This document shows positions 35,071 through 47,681 of a stretch of DNA of 64,000 nucleotides, in pieces (position 1 is the stretch's first letter; every line of letters begins with the position of its first letter). The notes under the pieces are model-generated. The model saw nothing but the letters and a program-made list of their open reading frames with translations. It did not search any database and was not told the DNA's origin. The stretch comes from Amyloporia xantha. Taxonomy: Eukaryota; Basidiomycota; Agaricomycetes; Polyporales; Adustoporiaceae. The translations under genes and the position numbers were made by a program. The stretch lies in contig JAYKKR010000027.1 of NCBI GenBank assembly GCA_036971615.1, positions 372,001 to 436,000 of the forward strand. Reading direction: 5' to 3'.

Positions 35071-36254
35071 CTGACCACAACAAGATTAGCCTTCGCGTGA
35101 GAGTAATATGTGACCTTTTACAAGTAAAGCAATCCCGAGCGATCGGCCGGGATTCTTTCGACGACAGCTTACTTCTAATCAATCAATACACATGGACCAG
35201 CTCTTTAGCCTACCTCGACTTCGCGTTGTGTACATCCCATGGTTCCTTATGTCTAAATTCTACAGGCATAACCAGGGCACGCGTCCAATTGATATTAATC
35301 TTGTCGCGCGTCACTGTGACCATTCGGTCATGTGAGATTCGTCACGGCGTGTCGGCGATCTGTCTGTCTTGGAGAATATGGTCATTTCAAGGGGAATCCC
35401 CGCCGAAGGCGGGCCGCTCTCCGCCCAGCGAAATGTCGGAGCCTCCTTCAACAGCCACCCAGGGTTTTCCGGGGGACTCCTCGAGGCAGATCTCAACCGC
35501 TTGCGTGAGCGTTTGTTGCTTCGATGTACCACTACTCTGGTTCGCCGAAGCGCACAGATTGGGATTGTAGATGTCCCTGTAGATCGTCGATGCCAATGAG
35601 ATCCTATGGAGTTTGTGATTGTGTGTCGTCTTCAGTCTCAGAATGAATCTTCCCAGTTATCCAGCACCACCAAAGCGCGTTTTGATTTGGCGCATACATG
35701 GTCAGTTTCGAAGCTGTTTGACCACTCTCGGCAACTTGAATAGCTGTGGCAGGAACAGTTTGAAGACCCCGATACATGCGAAAATCCTCTCGCTTCAGGT
35801 TGGATCGAGGCCGCGAACCGCAAACACTCGGATCGTCTAAGCATGCTACTATTCTCACACTGGTGAAGAAGACATACATTTATTTCTAACAATCAGTGTT
35901 TATTTTAAATTTAAAAGGCCATTAGTATGATATTACTAGTACTAGTTGTTCAGGCTATCTGTCATGGTGTCGGATTCATACTCGTAAAATGATATCTATT
36001 TGTGATTTATTATTCACTGTGTCCAGTGGTGAGTTCTGGATCGGCTATCAAGTCAAATTATATAGAGTGAAGGATTGTGAAATGTATCCAGACCTCTGAG
36101 CAAAGCACCCTCAGCCGACAGTGTTTCAAGATGAAACGCACCAACGGGTTGAAGCGAATTTGCTTCCGCGCACAGCGCGGATATTGATAATGCACGAATC
36201 GAGTCAGCGAAGACTCTTCTGCTCTCTTGCCGGTCTACCTTCAATTCCGCTGCA
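35071..36254. other. spacer; 5' end of DUF6698 gene not resolved
   Basis: Should contain the promoter and first exon of the DUF6698 gene on the minus strand. A minus frame near 35,390-35,596 (NLCASANQSSGTSKQQTLTQ) has protein-like composition but no ATG. From 35,880 to 36,050 the DNA is AT-rich with nothing recognisable. Confidence 0.4.
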
Positions 36255-39200
36255 ATGGCAGCCTTTGAGCCCCACGCCGTTCGCACAATTATAAAGAATA
36301 GCCTACCAGATAACGAGCGAAGACAGTTTGATGAGGACTGGACGAAGGCTGTACGTGGTTTCTGTATTGCCTGGTTAGGACGCTGTTGACAGGGGCTTAC
36401 CTAACGAGCTTATAGGTTCATTCACGGTTGAATACCTGGACCAAGAATCGTCAGGCGCAGTCAAGACTCCACGAGCAGCTTGAATGGGAAGCCCATGTTG
36501 TTCAGTATGTCACCTATGTGCATGAGAAAACAAGGGTCCATGGAAATGCGAAGGGTGATGCAAAACCGAAGCTACTAAGGACAGGAATTCCCATCTATGG
36601 CCCACGGTTTCTTCCGCCATCATACCTGCATATGGAGAAGCGCGAGCAGATACCCAAAATCAATCCAGTGACAACGTACCTGAAGCCGTTGAACATTATC
36701 CACCCATTCTACTACAACAACCTCCGCAGGTGTCCACAATGCGGTGCGACTGATCCCAAAGACGTGATTTGGAACAGCTGGACGACAACTGGCCATCGCG
36801 AACTACACGGCATCCGGTACGATGAGTGCGCTTTGGGATATCAGCTTCGCTGTGGGATCTGCGAGCGGCGCTTTGGGAAAAGGGGTAACAACGAAGACGG
36901 TCAATTCTGCTTCGCAGCAACCTCTGCAGTCTTTTGGCAAAAGTGGGAGTTTTGGGCCATACCTGGTAGGTGCCTCGAGAACATATTGAAGTGGCCCATA
37001 AGTTCTCAATTCGTTGATAGATGGGATACCTGTCTTCTTTCAGCGCTGTGGGATGACCCGCGAGCTTTTCGATCTCATCGTTGAGATTCGTCCGTCGTTG
37101 ACCTCGGGAGGGCTGGCCGACCATATAAAGCGTGCGTATGAATAATTCACATGTGCAAGACATCTGTTGAAGGGACTACATCAATCATTCAATAGAACTT
37201 CATCTGCTTGAGTATCATAAGCGTACCTTGGCATACCTTAAGAAGTATCAAGACCGCGAACCAAGTGTCTTCATTCCAAAACGTCTCACGCCATTTTCGC
37301 ATCCAGGCAGTGAGGGCTACGACGATAAGCCTATCAGCGATGATTTGATTACCGACATTCTGTTGGAGTATAGTAAACGAACTCGCTGAGAGGAGTCTAT
37401 GGAATACCTACGATCACTTTCTGGTAAGTGTAGTACTTTATCAAGTTGCATTCATCATGTGCTACAACCTACTTTTAGGAATTGTTCTATCTCTCGATAA
37501 TACATTCAAATCTGCGGGGAAGGCGAGCATCACTGAGCGAAACAAGGCGCGTGTGAAGGTCATGAAGGGAGGGATTCTGAGTGTGATCAACGAGAGGAAT
37601 GAGATCATCAGCTGGGTATGTCGTTCATTTGCTCAGGAATGTCATACAAATTACCAAATGTCCTGAACACGCATCAGCGTCTCTGTCAGACACAAGCGAA
37701 TGCTGAAATTGAGGAGCTGCTGCAAGGTATTAGCACTCGATACCTACAGCTTGGTCTTGAGTCACCTGAGATGGTCGTCACGGATAACTGCTGTCATGTA
37801 CGAAACGCCATCACAAACGCGATGCCAAATGTTCGTGTAGTGCTTGATGTCTACCATATGATTATGCGGTGCGTGAGTTAGGCTGCTGTGACTGGACACC
37901 TACTGACGAGAACGTTGGCACAAAGATATTTAGCGACAGTCTTGAATGGAACGAAGAATCCGTATCGATCAGCAGTTGGAAAGGACATACGGGACGCAAT
38001 TTTGAAGACACCTGCCAGAAATGGAAAGCATGCAACGTACTGGGACAAGGACGCACAAGAGCGACAGCTACAGGCAGTATACGAGAAGTGGTCAAAGAAA
38101 GGAGACGTGTGGTCAGCGGCTGCCCCGAAGGTTAGTACAGTCCAAGAACGAAGTATATACTCACGGCGGATGGCATTACTATAGGTGCATGCAGACCAGC
38201 TTGCTCACGTCAAGAAAGGCTGCCTCGTAAGAACGCGTGAAGATATCGCGGCCGATGGAAGTCGAATCGAGGGATCTCACAAAGGGTGGAACCCGATAAT
38301 GCGCTCATACGCGAGCGGTCTTGAGGTGTTTACTGCACTTGCTCATGAGTTTGTCTTACGTCGCAATATCCGCGTTGGGTATGCGAAGGTCAAGACTTCC
38401 GAAATCAGCTTCGTTGCATCTACACATGGTTCACATCACATCAGGCTCGTCAACCATATCAATGAACTCTGGAATGCACTCACTCGTGCGGAGAGACCGA
38501 CATCAATTGCTTTGCACCTTCGGGCTGTCCTTCTGATTGTTGCGAGCTCGGAAACTTTCGGTATTGTTACATCAAGCTTCGCCATTACGTTTGGTGGGTT
38601 GATTCAGATGAAGGATGAAAAGGAAGAGCCTGACGAGGATGAGCTACTGCACTCAATCTTGAGTGGTGTCTCTGGAGACGACTCAAATGAAACAGATCCC
38701 ACCTTGATCGTGCAAGATCTCAATATTGACCCGGCCTTGCTTTCTGTGCCGCAACATCGAAGTGGCTTATATGCTTTCGCTCGTGAATCCACTACGCAGT
38801 TAGTGCCGCAATTGAACGACACTATCATACTAGGCGAGACTCAAGCTGCGATGAGTTCAATCCTCCAAATCGGCCAAAACTCCGAACTTTCAAGCACATC
38901 GTCTGCACCAGGAAGGCGTACCACTGTTGATCTGTTGCATCCTGAAGTCATCGACCTTGCGCAGGAGTCGGAAGTGAAGGAAGGCTGTATACGAGAAATC
39001 ACAGGCAAAGATGTGAAGACGACAAGAGACCTCAGGCTGAGAGAAGCAATTGTGAGTGCATTTTTGGGAGCGATATTTTCTGAGACCTTCTCACAAGCCG
39101 CCGCTGTATGGCTTAGGACTTGACAACCGACAGCGCTACCAGTGGGGCGTGCAAACGAAAGGCGGCACCTGGGCAGATACCGGTAACCGAAGAAGGCTCT

Positions 39201-39706
39201 AGGGACGTTGTAGGGCCAGCCTCGAAGAAGGCGCGGACTCAGATATTGAGGCTATCTTCGGAACATCAGGAAGAAAGGGCCGTGAGTACATGCAGCAGTA
39301 GCTTCTCGTGGAAAACACTCACATGGTCCTTATCTCTCACTTCTAGAATGCACCGCCCTCTAGCATTATTGCTACTTCTGCCAATGCACCAGGCTCGAGT
39401 TCAATCGCTCAGTACTTTGGCACAACAGTGAAACGCTCGAACACCCTAAAAGATATTCGGAAGCCATCGACAGTGATTGCTATCGGCGGTTTGAGGAATG
39501 AGTCCCATAGCTCAGCAGAAGGTTTTGGCATACCACGTACGTGCGAACCTGATGCTCTCGCAGCGCCCCTTCCACTTTCGGCAGCACACGAATCTTTGAA
39601 GACGCTCACGCGCTCTCAACGCCGAGGGACTTCAGTTCAGGAGATACAACTGCAAGGCATAATACCCCATGCCTCGATACATCTCACTTGTCCAGATGCA
39701 TCCTGA
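36255..39706 (+). pseudogene. DUF6729-type DDE transposase-like gene with in-frame stop
   Basis: Start MAAFEPHAVRTIIKNSLPDN at 36,255. The N-terminal region has a zinc-binding-like cluster, RRCPQCGATD...LRCGICERRFGKR, as in the fungal DUF6729 family. A middle part with FQRCGMTRELFDLIVEIRPS leads to an RNase H-like core with candidate catalytic acids: SLDNTFKSAGK (37.5 kb), VVTDNCCHVR (37.8 kb) and SRIEGSHKGWN (38.3 kb). The C-terminal region is hydrophilic and probably disordered. Several introns are clear (36,352; 36,970; 37,130; 38,130). At 37,387-37,389 a TGA stop interrupts YSKRTR*EESMEYLRSLSG, where Arg is likely (CGA to TGA, a C-to-T change). I therefore call it a recently disabled mobile-element gene; DDE assignment is inference from motifs. 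Confidence 0.65.
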
Positions 39707-39951
39707 CCGTGGCCGCCCAATATGTACCTGAGGTTCCAGTTCCACTACCCATTCGAGATACATCCACCCACCACATCCCGTAGTACCACTACTTCAGATA
39801 CATCCACCCCCTACGTACCGCCACACCGCTGCCAGATGTATCTACATCCTCTATCGCTTATTTCTATATACCCAACATGTATCAGATTGTTACCACATAC
39901 TAAATATTATTGTCTCGTTTGTCACCTCCGCGGCCCGTCATATCGCGCAAT

Positions 39952-42900
39952 TCAACCTAACCTCTCACCCTTCAGTCGACAATCATAGCTTCTGTTAACA
40001 TCATGTGTTAACATCATGTCAGCCACGCTGTCATTGCCAAACGTCCCACCTACCACCTCGACCAGCCCCTTGAATCGGCTGACACAGTTATCTCCTAAAC
40101 GTTCGTATCTATGCGCCTGCCTATCCTCGTCTTAGTTGACGTCAAACCACTCTAACTCATAACTTACTTGCGTGCATATGCCGCCCACCCCGCCCTTCCC
40201 TCGCGCTCATGTTCCTCGCCACGCGCGTTCCATACCCGTCGAAAATGAGCAAAAAAGCGCACCGTTCGTCTCATTTCTTCTTGTAATAGCAAGACTTGTT
40301 CATTCCACCGCTGCTTTAGGGCGCTGCGACGGAACCAGTGCACTCGCATAGCTGCATGCACACCCATTAGCCATCTATCACCCTCTGCGACAATGTCCTC
40401 AGCTCACCATCCTCGAGAAAACCCTTGATAGCTTCATTGTTCTTGTTCTCGACAAAGGTAAAGTCTTCCCAAATCCATGACGGCACCTTTTTGCTGCTTC
40501 CTATCTCCTCGTCGTCAGTATACATCACGAAAGGTACCACGTCTTCCCGCTTGAGCGCACGATATCTCCCGTTATCTGGTCCCATCCCCAGGTGGAGCAG
40601 GGCCTTCCGCTCGCCGATACAGCTGCGCCGCTTTTTCCACCGCTTTTTCCTTGCGCCGGATCTTGTTAATTGCCCTCGTGTTGGCGATCTGGCCGCTGAC
40701 ATTGCGCTTCTGCCACTTGAAGCCAAACGAGGTGATCAGGTGCGTGCGCACGTCATCGAGGGCATCGTTGGCTTGGCCTTCGCGCAGTCGCCTCTCGACG
40801 TCCACCGCTCGCTTCATACCAACTTGCTTTAGCACGGCGGCTCCATAGCTCGAGGGCAGCTCGATCCGTCTCTGTTCCACTTCCTGCCAAGCCGTGTCAC
40901 GTACTGACTGCCCTCGCACTCTCCGCTCACCACCCTTCCGTTTCGCTTCTGGCCTGCCCCTGTTGACTCGGCTTCCGTCCGCTCTGTCCCCTCGTCCTCA
41001 TGCTCCTCAGCGTCGTCCTCATCACTCTCCTCCTCATCGACATCTATCCTCAGTGCGCAGCTTCCACGGCCTTCCTTGGCTGCCTCACTCTCCACCCGTC
41101 TGGCTGCTTCCCCCACAATCGGAGTCACGTAGCACTCATACAGCTCCTGCCATGCATCAAACCGGGTCTCAAAGCGTTGCTTCTGTTCCCACACGTCTGC
41201 TGGCACCCCTTCACCATCTTCACGCTTCCCCAGATCCTTTAGTAAGCTGCCCCTGTATGAACGGTGAGCACACGATGCACGCCATTGGGCCATGGCTTAC
41301 CTCAGTTCTTGCAACTCTATTCCCTCCTCGATCGCCCCAACTAATCCCGACATCCCACTGCCCTCTTCGCCCGCATCCTGATTCAAGTGGCCCAAGATCT
41401 CTTTCTGCGTGAGCACTGGGTGTCTGTTAATTCAACACCTCGCGGTTGCAGTGACCGGCGTACCATTTTCCTTCCGGGGTTCATACGGGTTGTCAATGTC
41501 TTTGTGATTCTCGATGTGCACTATCTTCATCTGCCATTCGTGTTCGGCTGCCCTCCAAGCCGTGAGCTTCTCTGCGCTTATCCCCGCTTCAACTTTGCGT
41601 AAATGTTCTTGCGCCACGCCCGCTTGCTCAACGGCCTGTCGATATTTCTGCGCCAGCTGCCTCCCTGACGTCGCCTGTCAGCTATTTGCATCTCGATGTG
41701 AGAGACCACATACCAATACCATGCACTCGTCTCACGTTCATGTCTGAGTGATGATCGTTGATCACGTCATGACGATGACCGGCTGACATTTCCCGGGTGC
41801 GCGCACCCAAAGCGTTCAAAGTTGCCCAGATCCGCTCCGGAGCTTCTCCGTCAGTCATGCCCATTCCCGGGAGCCAATAATAAGAAAATTTGTAGCGGCA
41901 CGACGCTGTATGTGCTGGCAAGTGAAACTTGCCCACTGCGGCCAACGTCCACGGGAAGAACGTGAGTTGAATCGATCGCAGGTTGGACACCGTGCGCCGG
42001 AACCAGGCCATGCGCGATGCGAAATTGATCCTGTATTGACAGTTGATGTCGTAGCCGCTGACGTGGACCAGTAGCTGCATCCAGCGCTGCAGCCCCGACA
42101 GCATCGCAAAGTCCACATTAGCAAAGCTAAACTCATCGTGAATTCGGTGTTCCTTGTACTCTGTGACTGGCGCTTACCGTTCTCCCTTTTGCAAATCGAC
42201 TCCCCCACCCGGCAACACGAACATATGTCTCGCGCATGACAGACCCACTGTCCCCGAGACCTTGCCCCAGTAACTACCATAGCCCATTGCCCCAAATTTG
42301 TGACATGTACTAGGCTACCAACCGCAATCAGTACAGAATCACACGCGGCATTACTCTAGTATTCACCTCAGCTTCCATTGGGCCCAGGTATTTCTGATAG
42401 TCCTCGAAGTCCTTCTCATTCGCGAAATACCCCGCTCCGAGGCTCAAGGGGAAATCATCAGGATCACTGGCCTTATCCCGTTGATTTTGATGAAAGTTTC
42501 CATCCACGGTGTGGAAAAGCGCATCGAGGTATCTAATACTCTTTGAGTTCATTTTCACCTGGAGGATAGCCATCATCTTAACTGTGATTCTCTGGGCCGT
42601 TGTTTCCAATTGGCATCCATGTTGATTCCAGGTTGCGGACATGCAGGACATAATACAGCAAGACTGCCCGCAGGCAGATCGCGCTGGGCCTCGATACCAG
42701 CACGTTTCACGGCGCGCGCGAACGTGAATTCTCGCATAGCCGTCATGAATTCCCGGTAGCGGTCCTGGCGGGATGTCAGGGTAATATCACTGTAGCAGTT
42801 CCCAATGAATTCACCTTGACGTTCTCCGGGAAAACATTGTCCGTGCTGCGGCGTAAGAAGGTGAAGTAGTCATGCGCGTTGACCTGCGCTTGCAATGAGA

Positions 42901-43548
42901 GGAGATGAAAGTCGCGCAGCATGTTCATGCTGAACGCCGTACCGGGCGTATCCCATGACCCAGGCCATAGCCCGTGGTTGATGAGCTGGATAGCATCGGG
43001 AACATGTGCGCCACCCTCTCCCCCCGACCTGCAACGACAAAAACGCATCGCAAGTTCATGCACACCGCGTTCGTGCACCACGGTCATCATGCGGGGAAGG
43101 GTGAGTGCCAAGGGGCATTTCTTTCCCCCGTGACCCAAGTTGAGTACCAGACCCAAGTTGCCCAGGCAGCGATTATGCCAAAAGCGTTGCGAGCTGACCC
43201 ACTCTTGCACACGATGGAAGGGCAGGCGCGCATGATCAGCGAGTACGCAAGCCGAACATAACACAGGTGCATCGAGGCAATCCACACAGCGGAAACGCGC
43301 TGGCGCGCGTGGACCACCCACCCCACATGCTGCGCAATGCGCGGATGCCTGCGGGCCACTTTCGCGCGAGCATAGCATCTGTAGCCTTCGCCGCCCACTC
43401 GTCAATGAACTGCGCCATGCGGGCCGACGGGGCCTGGGGGTGACAACATTCAGTTTGGGCCTGCGGGCGAAAAGACATGGTCGCTTACCACTGTATTATT
43501 CAAGCGAGCTTTCTTCCCGCCACGCAATGCGCGGTTTTCAGGGGCCAT
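39952..43548 (-). CDS. KDZ-family DDE transposase with CxC2-like cysteine cluster
   Basis: Transposase of the Kyakuja-Dileera-Zisupton group of basidiomycete DNA transposons. Start MAPENRALRGGKKARLNNTV at 43,548. The N-terminal zinc cluster reads CAACGVGG...RFRCVDCLDAPVLCSACVLA followed by WHNRCLGNLGLVLNLGHGGK. Catalytic D-D-E candidates are DGNF in TVDGNFHQNQ (about 42,500), YDINCQY (about 42,050) and the glutamate in TDGEAPERIWATLN (about 41,840). A long helical C-terminal region (FRRSALKQRWNEQVLLLQEE; AYARKQAHRYERLGDNCVSR) ends at 39,952. Two places need a frame change: near 43,361-43,370 just before the cysteine cluster, and near 40,380-40,400 where only a 23-base intron would restore frame. 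This copy may therefore be inactive. Confidence 0.85.
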
Positions 43549-45321
43549 TGTCGAAGGGGCGCGGGGTGATCGTTGTCTTGTCGTGCATGTTCCTCCCACT
43601 GGGACCCGTGAAGCTCGGAGGAGTCAATCATTCCCCCAGGCCCTCGGGGGGACCACTCGCGCTAGTCGCAGCCCCGGCGGCGCCCACCGCCTGCGAGGGC
43701 TCTGGTCGGTGTTGGATGTCTCTTCAGACTCGCGAAAGGGTCCATCCTCGGCAGCATTCGGGGGCCCTCACCCCCGCGCGCCCGCGCCATGAATGCACCG
43801 ACATGACTAAATCGTGCTCCAGTCGTCGAAGCCGATTTGGACGGGGAGCGAGGAGCCATGAACGCTTGGGCGAGCGGTGGGACGACCAGAGGGGAGCAAA
43901 ATCTTCGGGTCACGTGCCCAGGTGCTCAGTGTAACGCGACGCCCTGTAATTCGACCTTCGCAAGCACCGGCCCCTCGGGAGAACATGCATCGAGTCGTGT
44001 GAGTTCCCGTGTGCACGAACGATGTTGGCAAAACTGAGAAATGCGTGACCCGCCCCAATGCGCGGGCCCGAACAATTGCATGCGCACCGCCACTGTCGTA
44101 GCGACTCCCATACGAGTCGAGCATGACCCTGAATGAATCACTGACAGAATCAATGTGAGCGAGGCTCATTGAGCCCGGCTGGTGCAAGCAACCTCGGCGC
44201 CCAAGACGACGGGGCCGTGGGCCCCACCAGCGTGTTCCCTGGGCGCACCATGCCTACCATCACTGCGAACTGTGGGGTATAGTTGTATCATTAGCGTGAG
44301 GGGGACGCACGCGCCCTCGTCTCGGACCAATACAAGTGAATATCTCTGCAAGAAAATAGCCACATGTGGGACGGGAAGGCCGCCGCCAAGCCTCAGAGTG
44401 TAGCTTACCAGGCGCATCCGGCGAGCCTGGGTGGTTGTGCGCGAAGGCCGCACATTGGCGTCCCCTGCTTGCGTCGATGAACAGCAACTTGAAGGAGCCC
44501 CCGCGGGCGGCCTGTCTGATTGCGAGGGCACCCCACCATTGGCTGAAGTCCAGTGCCCCGAGGGTACCTACAGTAGATCCCGTGAAGAGGTTGTAGCTGC
44601 CACTCGTGTATGTCGTGCACCGCGCGGAGCAAGCGTGGAGACTCGCTGACATGCAGCAGCGCCAGCAGCGAGCGGCGCATTGTCCACTTGAAAGTTGATT
44701 TCATTGTCGTCTCCCCGCGTTATGTGAGATCACGTGGCGACGCACTTTTGCTTCCGCGACAGCAGTCTGATCGCACAACTCAATCCCATTATCGAGCTCG
44801 GGCTTGCAGGCCCACCTGTCGCAGCTTGGACTGCAACCCACCCGCGTGTATCTGGCGGCCTGACGTCCTCCCATTGGGCCGGTTGTGATACACATTCTGC
44901 AGCATACAGTATTCTAGAGGCTCGCCGTCACATAGGGTGCACGTCGCCACTACCTAACCCCCCTCACTGACTTCCGACTCGGCGCATCACACCTGCTTGG
45001 TAAATTCCGTGGTGAGTGCTGCTATATCTGCATATGTTGGCGCTATGGTAAACACGGGCTCCCTCACTACAGGCTCGAGCATACAACCCATATCCGTCAA
45101 TCATGATCGAGCCCGCGCCGCCCGCCCTCCCCGTCCCGCGTCACGCCCTCCATGCGCAACGAGAGTCGAGCCCGCTTGCCAGCAGTGCATGCCTGCGATG
45201 ACCACCGGCCGTCCCTCACGCTTGCCGCCCATCGCCCTGGCAGCAAGGCGAGCACGCCTCCTGGGCTCACGCGCGCAAAGGCCAAGAAGGGAGGTGAGCA
45301 CCACCACTACCACCACGGAGC
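43549..45321. other. GC-rich tract with unresolved minus-strand coding-like frames
   Basis: High-GC sequence continuous with the KDZ gene. Minus-strand frames such as TLGALDFSQWWGALAIRQAA with FKLLFIDASRGRQCAAFAHN (about 44,420-44,570) and WEDVRPPDTRGWVAVQAATG (about 44,840) look protein-like, but I could not assemble them or assign a family. I looked for the HxD...H...R core of TET/JBP dioxygenases, which often accompany KDZ elements, and did not find it. Confidence 0.35.
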
Positions 45322-46401
45322 GTGCGCGCCACCCTTGCCCGAACCCCCACCTGGTTCCCAAGTCCCGCGATTGCATGGCATCAGGTCGCTCAAGAATTGC
45401 GTGAGGTCTGCCCCACCACGACTCTGCAATCGCACTTATACCCCCTGCCTCCAATCCACCTTTTCTATTCCAATGGTCTAACGGGCTACATCCTGGGACA
45501 CAAGTTTCACAATTGGCTTCGGATTCGCCCATGGTGCTACAGGCAGGCCCTGACCCCCGCTAGCAGCAGGGCAGCCGTGATGACCACAACTCAATGGCGA
45601 ATCGCTTTGCAAGGCGCGTATGAAGCCCCTGAGCGGGCCGAACTGGGGATGGACGTCCACCCAGCGTCTTCACCTGAGGACATAGCTCGCCTGCCTAGGT
45701 CCACACGGCTGACCCTAGAGCGATTGTCCGGCCAACAGGGCGCGCCCACGCTGACAGACTGGCAAGACGACTCGCGCCGCCCGAGCGCGGGTGACAAGCG
45801 GGGTCATTTGAGGCGTTTGGCGGATCGCATTGACATCAGCGTGCGATTCGGTATCAAGGGCGGATTTCAACCCTACCACGAGAATATCTCTCCGCCGCTG
45901 TGGCGGGGACGGGCCATCACCCGCGCGGTCATTGATCACGATTCACACCTGCGACGTGAAGTGGTGTGGGAGTTGTCTGTGATGCTATTTCGCCTGGAGT
46001 TGATGAATTTGGACCGGCAGCTGGTGCCAACCAAATATGCTGATGTAGATGGGACTGTGACTGCCGAGCGTGAAATGGAGGTCAGGGGGGTGTGGAGTGA
46101 GAGGCAAGCACTGTTTCCACATTCTGGAGGCGGCGAGGATGATGCCCTGACGAGCGGAGACTGGGAGGTGCGTCGTGGCGCGGTGTCACGATGGGCTGAA
46201 GTGATGCGAGGCTGGCCAGGAGCCGCGGGGATGGTGGATGCGGACATCCAACTCGACCGGCGAGAGACCTTCGAGCACTATGAGCGCCGGCTAATCACCT
46301 ATTACAGCCACACCTTCCACCGCCAAATGGGTCGATTACCCACCATCCCATTGACTCGCCCCGCCGCTCCCGCAGGGCACCAGGAGCTGGGACCAGCATA
46401 G
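45322..46401 (+). CDS. uncharacterised KDZ-linked gene 1 (start unresolved)
   Basis: Long open frame on the plus strand. Upstream of the first ATG (45,580, MTTTQWRIALQGAYEAPERA) the frame already looks coding (GLTGYILGHKFHNWLRIRPW), so an earlier exon is likely. The rest is rich in charged residues and short helices: ELGMDVHPASSPEDIARLPR, REVVWELSVMLFRLELMNLD, ADIQLDRRETFEHYERRLIT. It ends at 46,401. I recognise no named domain. It is part of a GC-rich block with two further plus-strand genes, divergent from the KDZ transposase, and so may be cargo of that element. It is not a known transposase. Confidence 0.6.
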   Translation: MRATLARTPTWFPSPAIAWHQVAQELREVCPTTTLQSHLYPLPPIHLFYSNGLTGYILGHKFHNWLRIRPWCYRQALTPASSRAAVMTTTQWRIALQGAYEAPERAELGMDVHPASSPEDIARLPRSTRLTLERLSGQQGAPTLTDWQDDSRRPSAGDKRGHLRRLADRIDISVRFGIKGGFQPYHENISPPLWRGRAITRAVIDHDSHLRREVVWELSVMLFRLELMNLDRQLVPTKYADVDGTVTAEREMEVRGVWSERQALFPHSGGGEDDALTSGDWEVRRGAVSRWAEVMRGWPGAAGMVDADIQLDRRETFEHYERRLITYYSHTFHRQMGRLPTIPLTRPAAPAGHQELGPA

Positions 46402-47681
46402 GAGGTCATCAAGAGGACGCGCGGCGGGCGCAGGGGAATGCGTGGTCGTCACTTCTCTTGTTTTGGAGTTAGTCGTAAATATCACTGTTCTTATCCGCCA
46501 AAACCGCGGTGGTTGGCTGTCAGGATCGCTCACGCGCGATCGTTCACTCGGTGACACCTACGCTTTTGCTGTCCAATAACCCCAATGCGTGCTTCGCAGG
46601 TACTCTAGCTGATGGTGCTATGCTTGTAGCTCGCATCCGCGACTGGCATGCCCTGCACACCCCTCCTTGCGCGTACACTGGCGTGTTGACAGAGTCCAGG
46701 CACCAACTCTAAGGTATCCACGTGACTTGACCCAAATTGCAGCGGAGCTCTTACATCAGCAAACACGAGGCGTGGAGGATATAATCTTCAACTCGAACAC
46801 CCCGCCGCTTTTTTCGCGCCCGCGGCCTTTCTGACACCTGATCCCTCGCAGAGGTTCAACTGCCAGGATGCACCTGCTCACGATAGAGCGAGCATCGCCT
46901 ACCCGGCGGTGCTTGCCTCTGGCGCGCGGGGTGTAATGGGGCACGGCTTGTTGACACGACGCGACGCCGTGGGCCGCCGTTCACCTGCCAGGCGGACGTG
47001 CGGGGCCCGCTCTATCTCTACCTTTCTGTGCCTAGTCTGCCTGGGGGCTCATGTGCAGATTCACCTGCCTGGTGGATTTGCTGGGGCAACGGGCAGGATC
47101 GCCTACCTGGCGGTCCTGTCCGCGAGCACTCTTTGGGGAGCGAGCAGTCATCGTCCTGGTGGCCTAGCCTCACCCGTGATCCGCACGCAGCTGTGGTCCA
47201 AATCGATGAGTGCACGCAGGCGGGGTGCCCGCGTCATTCGCCCTCAATGATCAATACGTCGTCCCTCCATTCGCTCTACAATCCCCCGTCTCGTCCGATA
47301 TTTACGCTACCGGGTTGTACCCTTTGTCCACCAATACATGTCATGGCCTTGAGTCACGTCCACTCTGCACAACGCCAATAGCTGCTTGTGGCACGGGAGC
47401 CATAGCAGGCACAGGTCACCATAGCCACCTTCCCGACTGCCCTCTGCATCGATGCAGGTACCCTGAGGCACCCGCCAAGGGCCTGTTCATCGGGTCAGCC
47501 CGCGACGCCCGCATGGTCATGACGCTTCAAACACTTAGGCGGTGTGCGGGTCGGGCCACCCGAGCCCGACACCCACGTGAGTCTCGAACACGATCGGCAT
47601 CGAGTGGAGCCCCCGAGTCGAGCACCAGCTCGTGGCGCGTCCCTCTCTACCGTTTTGCCCTTGGTCCTCCTCGCCGGGGAG
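46402..47681. other. GC-rich spacer with imperfect palindromes
   Basis: No assembled gene. From about 46,896 to 47,112 it contains several short palindromes of one type, listed separately. It presumably holds the promoter of the gene starting at 47,682. Confidence 0.4.
46896..47112. repeat. array of related 13-bp interrupted palindromes
   Basis: Four copies of a 13-mer of the form CRCCTRCCNGGYG: 46,896-46,908 (CGCCTACCCGGCG), 46,982-46,994 (CACCTGCCAGGCG), 47,062-47,074 (CACCTGCCTGGTG) and 47,100-47,112 (CGCCTACCTGGCG). In three of them the arms stay complementary although the second base differs. This could be a set of protein-binding sites or small hairpins, or simply a drifting repeat. 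Confidence 0.4.

Noticed and set aside
36053..36286. Minus-strand frame of 77 codons overlapping the start of the DUF6729-type gene
   Set aside because: It overlaps a better supported spliced gene on the other strand and shows no domain.
39740..39850. Repeated AGATACATCCACC words as a terminal repeat of the KDZ element
   Set aside because: Only a loose similarity to GGGGATGTATCCAC near 52,279 in the opposite sense; not enough for a terminal inverted repeat.
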